NCBI GenBank assembly: GCA_021803645.1
Contig: JAJZLI010000052.1
Location: forward strand, 1-17,767
Direction of reading: 5' to 3'
Source of the DNA: a bacterium
Lineage (GTDB): Bacteria; Patescibacteriota; Dojkabacteria; JAKAPS01; JAJZLI01
Length of the DNA stretch: 17,767 nt
Shown here one piece after another: positions 1 through 6,675 of this stretch. A program made the position numbers and the translations under genes. The notes under the pieces are model-generated. The model did no database searches. It was not told the origin of the DNA and saw only the letters and a program-made list of their open reading frames with translations. Numbering within the stretch: position 1 is the first letter of the stretch; every line of letters begins with the position of its first letter.

Positions 1-613
1 TAACTACTCCGTTTACTGTAAAATATTCCCCTTCTACAAATTGAACTGCTTTTGAAATTCTCTTAGGATATTCTTCTTTCAAATTATTATATTCCTCTTC
101 ACTTGATATAAAAAAGGTTGTATTTCCTGAGTGTCCGTGACTGAATTGTATTACAAATTTAGACCCAAAAATATTTTTTAAACTATTATAGTTTTCTGTT
201 TCTAAATTTATGATTTTACTTTGTGGTATCATTTCTGCAAATAATTTTACAAGTTCTATTTTATCCTCAAATTTTTTATTAAGGGAGTATGTAGTGTTGA
301 GTATCTTTCTATTATTCAATATTCTTTCCCCTCCAAGAGTTGGTTTAAAAAACATAAATGTAGGGTTTGAAATCTTTGATATATAGGCCTCAACCCCTGT
401 GTCAGATAGAATTGAGGCAATATCTCCTCTCTGATTTGTAGTACTTTTCTCTCTTTTTATTGAGTACTCATTTTTTATAAAATTAAGTATATAGCTATCT
501 TCATATGATACTATATGGAAGTTTGGGAGTAACGTTTCTAATCCTAATGCCCTCATTGGATCTTTGGATATGTACACAACACTATCTTTTATCTTATCTT
601 TAATGGGAATCAT
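1..613 (-). CDS. ATP-grasp domain ligase, partial (runs off left edge)
   Basis: The reading frame starts at ATG 613-611, which overlaps the TGA of the PLP-enzyme gene (ATGA), and stays open for 204 codons to the window edge, so the C-terminal part is missing. Residues about 10-110 look like a pre-ATP-grasp domain. Residues 154-170 contain a Gly-rich loop (HGHSGNT, 159-165) like the nucleotide-binding loop of ATP-grasp enzymes. Residues 191-202 (QFVEGEYFTVNG) match the hinge and second-subdomain motif of carboxylate-amine ligases of the biotin-carboxylase/carbamoyl-phosphate-synthetase type. ATP-grasp enzymes activate a carboxylate as acyl-phosphate and join it to an amine or thiol. The substrate cannot be told from the sequence. 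The tight coupling to a PLP enzyme suggests the two act on the same amino acid or peptide. The RimK/LysX subtype is possible but fits less well, because the N-terminal domain looks different. Confidence 0.75.
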   Translation of the reverse strand, partial: MIPIKDKIKDSVVYISKDPMRALGLETLLPNFHIVSYEDSYILNFIKNEYSIKREKSTTNQRGDIASILSDTGVEAYISKISNPTFMFFKPTLGGERILNNRKILNTTYSLNKKFEDKIELVKLFAEMIPQSKIINLETENYNSLKNIFGSKFVIQFSHGHSGNTTFFISSEEEYNNLKEEYPKRISKAVQFVEGEYFTVNGVV

Positions 614-1533
614 TTTCCTGTAAATACTATAACAACCCTTTTAAATTTGTATCCAAGATCAACCGCTTTTATAAAGGCAGCTACTGCAGCTGCACCTTCA
701 TTTGAAGTTTTTATTCCATGATTTTCCATATTTATTACTGCCTCTTGTATAGCTTTATTATCTACTGTCCATGCCCACCCCATTGATCTCTTTATCGCAT
801 TTATTATTGCATTTTTCCTTTTGGTGACTCTTGCTACTATTGCATCTGCCATTGATTCTTTTTCTGATTTAAAATTATTATCAAAATTTTTTGAGATTGT
901 ATTAATTTTCGATGTTTGTACTACATGTAACTGGCACTTTAACTCTTTCATTATTCCAAGTGCAGTTGTTCCACTACTCACTGGAACAAAAATTGCCTCA
1001 GGTCTTAGATTTTGCAGTTCTATTCCTATAGTCTTGTAACCTTCAATTGCATATAATTCCTCAGATCCTCTAAACAACCGTATATTATTTTTCTTTGAAA
1101 ATTTTATAGATTCTGATAGAGGTCTTTTTGATTTTATAATCTGTGTAAGTTGCTTGTTTTTTATACTCTTTTTTAATCTGGATTCTTTGTCCTTTGATAT
1201 TGATTCTGGTATAAAGATATATGTTTTAATTCCTGATAGCCTTCCATAATTTATAGCTGATATTGCTGTATTTCCAGAAGATGGAACTACTATTTCCTTG
1301 ATGTTTTTGGATTTTAAATATGAAAAAAAATATGCAATTGATCTGTCCTTTGCCGAACCAGTAGGATTTTTATCTTCTCTTTTTGCGTATACATATTCAA
1401 CCCCTGTCTGTACCTCTAAAAAATGTAATCTTTCTATTGGAGTATTCCCTTCTCCAAGTGAAACCCTGCTTGCAGGATTTATCTTTTTCATACTGTCTTC
1501 ATATTTCCAAATTCCTGTAAGTTTTCGTATCAT
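610..1533 (-). CDS. Threonine synthase-like PLP-dependent enzyme
   Basis: This is a 307-residue fold-type II PLP enzyme. NPTGSAKDRS holds the Schiff-base lysine (Lys62). SSGNTA (85-90) is the cofactor/substrate loop, SSGTT (186-190) sits where the phosphate-binding loop is expected, and an NEGAAA stretch follows at 278-283. Threonine synthases convert O-phosphohomoserine to threonine, but the same fold includes dehydratases and beta-replacement enzymes. The protein is shorter than most threonine synthases (usually 350 residues or more) and ends in FTGK, where relatives continue with TGHGLK-like sequence. No other aspartate-pathway gene is in view. The start is ATG 1533, 4 nt after the hydrolase stop, with no Shine-Dalgarno sequence. 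The 3' end overlaps the ATP-grasp gene by 4 nt, so the genes are probably co-translated. The fold assignment is firm; the threonine synthase activity is not. Confidence 0.8.
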   Translation of the reverse strand: MIRKLTGIWKYEDSMKKINPASRVSLGEGNTPIERLHFLEVQTGVEYVYAKREDKNPTGSAKDRSIAYFFSYLKSKNIKEIVVPSSGNTAISAINYGRLSGIKTYIFIPESISKDKESRLKKSIKNKQLTQIIKSKRPLSESIKFSKKNNIRLFRGSEELYAIEGYKTIGIELQNLRPEAIFVPVSSGTTALGIMKELKCQLHVVQTSKINTISKNFDNNFKSEKESMADAIVARVTKRKNAIINAIKRSMGWAWTVDNKAIQEAVINMENHGIKTSNEGAAAVAAFIKAVDLGYKFKRVVIVFTGK

Positions 1534-1537
1534 ATAT

Positions 1538-2119
1538 TTATAAGGTAATATATTTTATCGCTTCCTTTTCGTGATTCTTTTCTTTATTACTGTGGTCTCT
1601 AAAACTATGGTCGGAATTATTTACTTCTTTATATGATATTTGTTTGGATTTAGCATTTTTCATATAATTTTTTACGTTTTCTATGTTTCCAAATTTGTCA
1701 TATTGTCCTTGTATTATATTTATTTTGCAATTTATTTTTTTTATATATTTATTATTTATAAACCCTAATATATTTATGCTAAAAATTGAGCTATCCTGAT
1801 TTTTGTATATATAGTATGTCCCTATTAATCCTCCCAGAGATTTCCCTATAAAATTAATTTTTTCATACCTTTTATAATTTACAAAATTTAAAACATTATC
1901 TAACATTTCCATCTCTTGAGGAAATCTATCACCTGATGATACATGCAGACCATTTTCTATAAAAGGGAAGTTAAATGCTAATACACTGTGATTTTTATTT
2001 TTACTATTTTTAATTATTTCCTGAATTAGTGTAGATTCAATACCTAATGATGATCCGTGTAATACGACATCCAATATACTGGAGTCTTTGTTTAAAAAGA
2101 AATCCATTGTTTTTGGCAT
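1538..2119 (-). CDS. Alpha/beta hydrolase, KANL3/Tex30-like small family
   Basis: This 193-residue protein has a small alpha/beta-hydrolase plan. An oxyanion HG motif lies at 21-22, and FNFPF at 49-53 resembles the 'rFdfPy' element of the KANL3/Tex30/dienelactone-hydrolase-like group. The nucleophile elbow GKSLG puts Ser94 as nucleophile. Asp141 in QGQYD and His171 in NSDHS complete a likely triad. Such proteins cleave esters, thioesters or amides; the substrate is unknown. There is no signal peptide, so it is probably cytoplasmic. It is the first gene of a three-gene operon with the threonine-synthase-like and ATP-grasp genes, and an extended -10 box lies just before its ATG. In this context it could release a product or edit an intermediate made by the other two enzymes, which is an inference. 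Confidence 0.75.
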   Translation of the reverse strand: MPKTMDFFLNKDSSILDVVLHGSSLGIESTLIQEIIKNSKNKNHSVLAFNFPFIENGLHVSSGDRFPQEMEMLDNVLNFVNYKRYEKINFIGKSLGGLIGTYYIYKNQDSSIFSINILGFINNKYIKKINCKINIIQGQYDKFGNIENVKNYMKNAKSKQISYKEVNNSDHSFRDHSNKEKNHEKEAIKYITL

Positions 2120-2126
2120 AAACCTT

Positions 2127-2135
2127 ATTATATCA
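2127..2135 (-). promoter_or_regulatory. Extended -10 promoter, likely leaderless, for the hydrolase operon
   Basis: On the minus strand the sequence reads TGATATAAT, a perfect TGN-TATAAT extended -10 element. Its last base is 7 nt before the ATG at 2119, so transcription would begin at or within a base or two of the start codon. No clear -35 hexamer lies 16-18 nt upstream, as is usual for extended -10 promoters. No Shine-Dalgarno sequence is present. Confidence 0.6.
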
Positions 2136-2200
2136 AAAAATTTTTAACTTTTGTTTATGGATTGACTAATGTACGATCCATTACTACTTTGAAATTTAAA

Positions 2201-2229
2201 TTGCATCTATTTATTAAATTTGATATATT
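2201..2229 (+). promoter_or_regulatory. Sigma70-type promoter of the LysW-like gene
   Basis: A -35 hexamer TTGCAT (2201-2206) and a -10 hexamer TATATT (2224-2229) are separated by 17 bp. Transcription would start near 2236, about 24 nt before the ATG at 2260. The region is AT-rich, so a chance match is possible, but the spacing and position fit well. Confidence 0.5.
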
Positions 2230-2259
2230 AAAAGATATAGTTTTGTACATCTGATTATT

Positions 2260-2403
2260 ATGAAAGTAACTTGTCTTGAATGTCAAAATGAATTTGATGT
2301 AAATTCCTTAAATCCTGGGGATACAGTTGAGTGTCCTTATTGTGGTATTGAACTTATATATAAAGGTGAGGATAAATTTGAAGTAGTTGAAGAGGAAAAA
2401 TAA
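2260..2403 (+). CDS. LysW-type zinc-ribbon carrier-like protein (47 aa)
   Basis: This small gene encodes a 47-residue acidic protein with two CxxC pairs (Cys5/Cys8 and Cys25/Cys28). The spacing and the NPGDTVECPYCG stretch (18-29) align well with LysW/ArgW, the amino-group carrier proteins of Thermus-type lysine and arginine synthesis. In those, a zinc ribbon leads to a C-terminal EDWGE tail whose last glutamate is ligated to the amino-acid substrate. Here the tail is acidic but short, with Glu44-46 followed by Lys47, and EDWGE is absent. Either the carrier chemistry differs, the terminal lysine is removed, or it is only a structural zinc ribbon. It is transcribed divergently from the hydrolase/PLP/ATP-grasp operon and ends 4 nt from the convergent murB stop. 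No Shine-Dalgarno sequence is visible. Confidence 0.8.
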   Translation: MKVTCLECQNEFDVNSLNPGDTVECPYCGIELIYKGEDKFEVVEEEK

Positions 2404-2407
2404 TTTG

Positions 2408-3403
2408 TTATTTTTCTCCTTTGAAAATTATTTCGGGTATAAGTTCTAATTTATATTTATCCAATGCTTTTTCTTGTATCTTTTCTATTATTGCTGATAC
2501 GTCAGCTTGTTTTGCAAATCCCATGTTTACAATGAAATTTGCATGTTTTTCATATACTTTTGCCCCTCCTATTGTAAATCCTTTAAATCCCATTTGATCA
2601 ATTAACCATCCAGAGGAATTTACTGGTGCCCCCACAGCTATTCTCTCTTCTTCTGTAATGTTTTTAAAAACTGATCCAGCCGACGGTAAAATAGGTTGTA
2701 TCGCCTTCTTTCTTTTTGTCCATTCTAATGCAATTTTTTTTGCAATATTCTGGTCTCCTTTAAACAGCACGAATTTTACACTAAGTAAAAAATATTTATT
2801 CGTGTGAAGTATACTTTCATCATATCCAAATCTGAAAAAATCAGGATTTACTTCTGTAATCTTTCCTTCATTATCCATAACCTCTGCAGAATATATTAAA
2901 TCCCCAATTATCCTGGTTCCTCCATGAATGTTGTTAAATACTGCGCCACCTATTGTTCCTGGAATTCCTGAAAAATATTGGATGCCAGTTAGCCCACTAT
3001 TTATCATTTGGTTTATAAAAAAAGTTAAATTTACCCCCGATTGAACTTCTACTAACACTCTTTCATATTTTGTTTCGTCATCCTCAAGATCACTAAATTT
3101 CATATACTCTCCTTGAGAATATCTCGCAAAACTTTTTTTGATATCAAAATCATTTGGAACTTTATCTGTAATGTTAATATCTTTTGCCATGTTCCTTATT
3201 GTCAACCCTTTTACTCCCTTATCAGATACAAGTACATTACTTCCTCCTCCTATTATGTTTATTTCCAATTCCTCTTTTAGAGCAAATTGAATTGCAGATA
3301 TTAATTCTGTTTTTGTATTTGCCTGATAGAAGTATTCTGCCTCTCCCCCAATTTTATACGTAGTATAATTTTTCAAAGATACTTTTTTTTCTAGTGTAAT
3401 CAT
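2408..3403 (-). CDS. murB: UDP-N-acetylenolpyruvoylglucosamine reductase MurB
   Basis: MurB reduces UDP-GlcNAc-enolpyruvate to UDP-MurNAc with NADPH and FAD in the cytoplasm. The 331-residue protein has the FAD-binding motifs YKIGG (16-20), GGGSNVLVSD (52-61) and SGIPGTIGGAV (145-155). The proton-donor serine is Ser244 in SAGSVFKN, and the C-terminal glutamate is Glu324 in IPEIIF. Two oddities: residues about 72-115 form a charged insertion before the usual 'v.aGa' strand, and FGYDES (192-197) has Asp195 where E. coli-type enzymes have the substrate-binding Arg of FGYRDS. The start overlaps the stop of the upstream glycosyltransferase by 4 nt, so murB is the last gene of the envelope operon. 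The family assignment is firm. Confidence 0.95.
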   Translation of the reverse strand: MITLEKKVSLKNYTTYKIGGEAEYFYQANTKTELISAIQFALKEELEINIIGGGSNVLVSDKGVKGLTIRNMAKDINITDKVPNDFDIKKSFARYSQGEYMKFSDLEDDETKYERVLVEVQSGVNLTFFINQMINSGLTGIQYFSGIPGTIGGAVFNNIHGGTRIIGDLIYSAEVMDNEGKITEVNPDFFRFGYDESILHTNKYFLLSVKFVLFKGDQNIAKKIALEWTKRKKAIQPILPSAGSVFKNITEEERIAVGAPVNSSGWLIDQMGFKGFTIGGAKVYEKHANFIVNMGFAKQADVSAIIEKIQEKALDKYKLELIPEIIFKGEK

Positions 3404-4488
3404 ATGTTGAGATTGTTAAATAAATCTATTAATTTTAAAGCTGATTTTCTCCAACTATACTTTTTCAATTGTTCTTTTGCAAGTTTAATTATCTTATCCC
3501 TTGCTTCTTTATCTGTTAATAATTTCTCTATACTTGTGGCTATTTGTTTTTGATTGAAAGGATCAACAAGTATTGCCCCTTTCCCTGCAACTTCAGGTAT
3601 AGATGTTGTATTAGATACAATTGTAGGAATATTTTGGGAAAAGGCCTCAAGTACAGGAAGCCCAAATCCTTCATAGCATGAAATGTATACAAATAGAGAG
3701 GCTCTTTTATATAAAGATAACATCTCTTCATTTGAAACTTTTCCAACAAAGTGAATTTTTTCTCCTTCAGGTAGATTATCAAATTGAGAAGCTTCCTTTC
3801 CCCTTTTGACATTTCCTACTACAACTAAGTGCTCTTTTATATCGAGCATTTTATATGCCTGTATTAGTGTTTTGTTATTTTTTCTTTTTTCTGCCCCACC
3901 AATTGCTAAAATATATGGAAAATTTATATTTAAATTTTTCAATATTTGAACTGTATTTATTTTTATATCATCTTTTGTGTATGCATTTTCTATAACGTGT
4001 ATCTTATCTTTTGGTACATGTAAATATTTAATTATTTCTCCTTTTGAAAATTCTGACACTGTGATAACTTCCGAATTTTTTGATTTTATAAGAAAAGTTG
4101 CTATCTGTATTTTATACCTAATTTTGTCATTGAGCCTATTATAGTAATCTTTAATTACAAGCGGAATTAAGTCTTGTATAGAAATAATAAGTTTTCCATT
4201 GAATGTAAGCGGGCACACCATATTTTCTATAGATAAAAATACCTCTGCACGATGCTTATTTAAAATTTTAGGAAGTATAAATAACTGCCATAGATAGGAC
4301 AATCTACTATCCTTATCACGTATTCTAATTTTTTTACATTTTATTTCTGGAAATGGATCTTTCTTGTCATATAATATAGTATAGTCGTTTTTTTTATCTT
4401 GAAGTAATACTTCCTTAAAGAGATTATATGTTACCCTTCCTGTTCCTGTGTTTGTTAGGGCAAGCCTTACATCTAGAAATATTCTCAT
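3400..4488 (-). CDS. Glycosyltransferase family 4 (GT-B fold)
   Basis: This 362-residue protein is a retaining GT4-type glycosyltransferase. The N-terminal acceptor half has a TGTGRVTYNL element (14-23) and IQDLIPL (104-110). The donor half has GGAEKRKNNKTLIQAY (197-212) and the diagnostic E-x7-E motif, EGFGLPVLE, with Glu273 and Glu281. No signal peptide or membrane span is seen, so it probably works at the inner face of the membrane, adding a sugar to a lipid-linked or glycolipid acceptor. It is closely related to the GT4 at 5536-6675: both share IQDL-PLV-KDY and near-identical loop motifs, as expected of duplicated genes. It overlaps its neighbours by 4 nt on each side, within a coupled envelope operon. 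Donor and acceptor are unknown. Confidence 0.9.
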   Translation of the reverse strand: MRIFLDVRLALTNTGTGRVTYNLFKEVLLQDKKNDYTILYDKKDPFPEIKCKKIRIRDKDSRLSYLWQLFILPKILNKHRAEVFLSIENMVCPLTFNGKLIISIQDLIPLVIKDYYNRLNDKIRYKIQIATFLIKSKNSEVITVSEFSKGEIIKYLHVPKDKIHVIENAYTKDDIKINTVQILKNLNINFPYILAIGGAEKRKNNKTLIQAYKMLDIKEHLVVVGNVKRGKEASQFDNLPEGEKIHFVGKVSNEEMLSLYKRASLFVYISCYEGFGLPVLEAFSQNIPTIVSNTTSIPEVAGKGAILVDPFNQKQIATSIEKLLTDKEARDKIIKLAKEQLKKYSWRKSALKLIDLFNNLNI

Positions 4489-5552
4489 AAATCTTTTTGG
4501 ATTATATTTATTACCTTGTCGATTGCTACTCCCTTATTAATTAAAAACTTTGTATTTAAAACAATTTTCCCTAATAAAATTTTAGTAATTAATTTATTAA
4601 CATCCTTTATATTTTTTGCTATAACACATGCTTTATTTTTTTTAAAATATTGACTGTTTAATGCCTCTTGTCCTGGTAATTCTTTGTATACAATGACTGG
4701 TTTTTGCATTGTTATAATCTCTGTCATAGATAGTCCACCTGCTTTTGTTATTACAATGTCTGCTACTTGAATTAATTTTTCTACATTTTTTGTAAAACCA
4801 AATACTTTGCAATTTGAAAAATGTAAATTATTAATTTTCTTTTTTAATTTATTATTTCTTCCTGCAATACATATAATGTTATATTTGTTGGAAAGTGACG
4901 ATACTAATTTAATCGCATGATATATTACTCCATCCCCACCTCCCATAATTAATATTGTTTTTTTTGATTTATCAAGAGAAATTAATTTTTTAACCTTCTC
5001 CTCTTTTGGAACTTTGTAGAATTTTTTTGCTATTGGTATCCCTGTAATTTCTATATTGTCTTCCTTCACTCCATAATGCTTTAATGTTTTTTTTGTCTCC
5101 TCGTTTGGTATAAAATACTTATCAATATTGTTGTGTATCCATCCTTTATGTAAATTGTAGTCTGTTGTAATTACATATTTTCTTGCACATTGCATTTTTG
5201 AGATTGCTGCAACAGCATTTGGGTATAATGCTATGAATATTGTGTTTTTTAATTCCCCCTTATATATCCTTTTTAATTCTTTAGCACACAATATGTCTAT
5301 AATGTTCTCTCCACTTTGATCTATTATATATTTATATAGAAGTTTATATACTGTAGGAAAAGAATATAATATGGTTTTATATGTATATTTAATCACCTCA
5401 TTTAGATAGTAACCATACATCCTGCTGTAATCTATTACCTGACAATTTTTTCCTACTTGTTTACGAAATTCTCTCTTTAGGTTATTGGCGATTGTTGCAT
5501 GCCCTGCCCCAACATTAGATGTTAATATGACAATATTATATTTTTCCATCAT
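4485..5552 (-). CDS. MGDG synthase/UgtP-like glycosyltransferase (GT28)
   Basis: This is a 355-residue GT-B glycosyltransferase. The N-terminal half has the MGDG-synthase-type signature with NVGAGHATIA (13-22) and TDYNLHKGWIH (130-140). The C-terminal GT28 half has GGGDG (204-208), KAGGLSMTE (270-278) and PGQE (293-296), as in MurG, UgtP and plant galactolipid synthases. Family members transfer a hexose from a UDP-sugar to diacylglycerol or a similar lipid at the cytoplasmic face of the membrane. The start could be either of two adjacent ATG codons (5552 or 5549). The gene lies between two paralogous GT4 genes, overlapping the upstream one by 17 nt and the downstream one by 4 nt. It may therefore make the lipid-linked first sugar that the GT4 enzymes extend, which is an inference. 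Confidence 0.85.
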   Translation of the reverse strand: MMEKYNIVILTSNVGAGHATIANNLKREFRKQVGKNCQVIDYSRMYGYYLNEVIKYTYKTILYSFPTVYKLLYKYIIDQSGENIIDILCAKELKRIYKGELKNTIFIALYPNAVAAISKMQCARKYVITTDYNLHKGWIHNNIDKYFIPNEETKKTLKHYGVKEDNIEITGIPIAKKFYKVPKEEKVKKLISLDKSKKTILIMGGGDGVIYHAIKLVSSLSNKYNIICIAGRNNKLKKKINNLHFSNCKVFGFTKNVEKLIQVADIVITKAGGLSMTEIITMQKPVIVYKELPGQEALNSQYFKKNKACVIAKNIKDVNKLITKILLGKIVLNTKFLINKGVAIDKVINIIQKDL

Positions 5553-6675
5553 CCTTTATTAATTTTTCAAATTCTGAAATTAATGTTTGTGCTGCTCTTT
5601 CCCAACTAAAATCTTTAATATTTTCTAACCCTTTCTGTATAAGTGTTTTCTGAAGTGACTTGTTTTTTATAAGTTTTGTCATTGCCCTTTCAATGTCTTT
5701 TACACTCTTAGGGTTTATAAGAATTGCACTGTCTCTAACAACTTCAGGTATTGATGATGAATTTGAAGTTATAACAGGAACTTTATATGACATGGCTTCT
5801 AGAGGTGGTAGACCAAATCCTTCGTACAATGATGGGTAAATAAATATTTCTGCCTGGGAATATAAAGTGGCAAGCTGGCTATCAGACACTGATCCTGTAA
5901 ACATTACCCTTCCAGAAAGTCCCTCTGGAATTACAACCTCGCCCGAGGAAGGTGTCTTTTTTGATTTTTCTGTGCCTACTATTACAAGTGTATGCCTAAA
6001 TTCTTTGTTTTTTTGGATCATTGATATAAATGCCTCTATTAGCCTTTTATTATTTTTCCTTATCTCCATTCCTCCCATACCAAGTATATATGGCTTTGTT
6101 ATTCCCAAGCTATTTAAAACTTCTAAATTTGGTTTTAATTGGTATATCCTTTTATCAATGGCTTCATTAATTATAAAGATTTTTTCTTCTGCAATTTTCA
6201 TTAATCTCTTTATTTCATCTTTTGAAAATTTTGAGATGGTCATAACTTTATGGGGTTCCCTTATAGCTGTTAGTGTTACTCTTAGCTGGTATTTGATTTT
6301 ATCGAAAAAATTATTCAGATAATCTTTATACACCAGTGGTACTAAATCCTGTATTGTAACAATTGTTTTCCCTTGAAAAAATGGCGGAGTAACAAAATTA
6401 TTTGGAGAAAAAAATATATCTACCTTCTCCTTTTTGAGAATGTAAGGGAGGTATACAAACTGCCAGTATGGTTTTTTTACGGCTTTTTTTGCACCCTTGA
6501 ATATTAGTTTTTTCACATTTTTATTTTTTATTTCTGGAAATGCATCTTCGTCAGATAAGAGTAGTATATATTTATTCTTTTTATCTATTTTTATTACCTC
6601 AGATATTAAACTGTATGTTAATCTACCAATACCAGCTTTAGTATTTGCCTCCCTGCAATCAATTGCTATTTTCAT
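5536..6675 (-). CDS. Glycosyltransferase family 4, second copy
   Basis: This is a 379-residue GT4-type enzyme with AGIGRLTYSL (14-23), IQDLVPLVYKDYL (108-120), GGMEIRKNNKRLIEAF (201-216) and the E-x7-E motif EGFGLPPLE (Glu285, Glu293). It aligns along its whole length with the GT4 at 3400-4488, which suggests an old duplication with a GT28 gene now between them. Residues about 236-250 form a short insertion rich in Ser, Lys and Pro that the other copy lacks. The ATG overlaps the flippase stop by 4 nt, and its 3' end overlaps the GT28 gene by 17 nt. It probably adds a sugar to a lipid-linked glycan; the exact sugar is unknown. Confidence 0.9.
   Translation of the reverse strand: MKIAIDCREANTKAGIGRLTYSLISEVIKIDKKNKYILLLSDEDAFPEIKNKNVKKLIFKGAKKAVKKPYWQFVYLPYILKKEKVDIFFSPNNFVTPPFFQGKTIVTIQDLVPLVYKDYLNNFFDKIKYQLRVTLTAIREPHKVMTISKFSKDEIKRLMKIAEEKIFIINEAIDKRIYQLKPNLEVLNSLGITKPYILGMGGMEIRKNNKRLIEAFISMIQKNKEFRHTLVIVGTEKSKKTPSSGEVVIPEGLSGRVMFTGSVSDSQLATLYSQAEIFIYPSLYEGFGLPPLEAMSYKVPVITSNSSSIPEVVRDSAILINPKSVKDIERAMTKLIKNKSLQKTLIQKGLENIKDFSWERAAQTLISEFEKLIKDDGKI

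Noticed and set aside
821..1543. Open frames of 72 and 81 codons on the plus strand
   Set aside because: Both are antisense to the threonine-synthase-like gene, whose motifs are intact.
5867..6322. 151-codon open frame on the plus strand
   Set aside because: It lies fully opposite the GT4 gene with clear GT4 motifs, and its translation has no recognisable domain. It is an antisense shadow.
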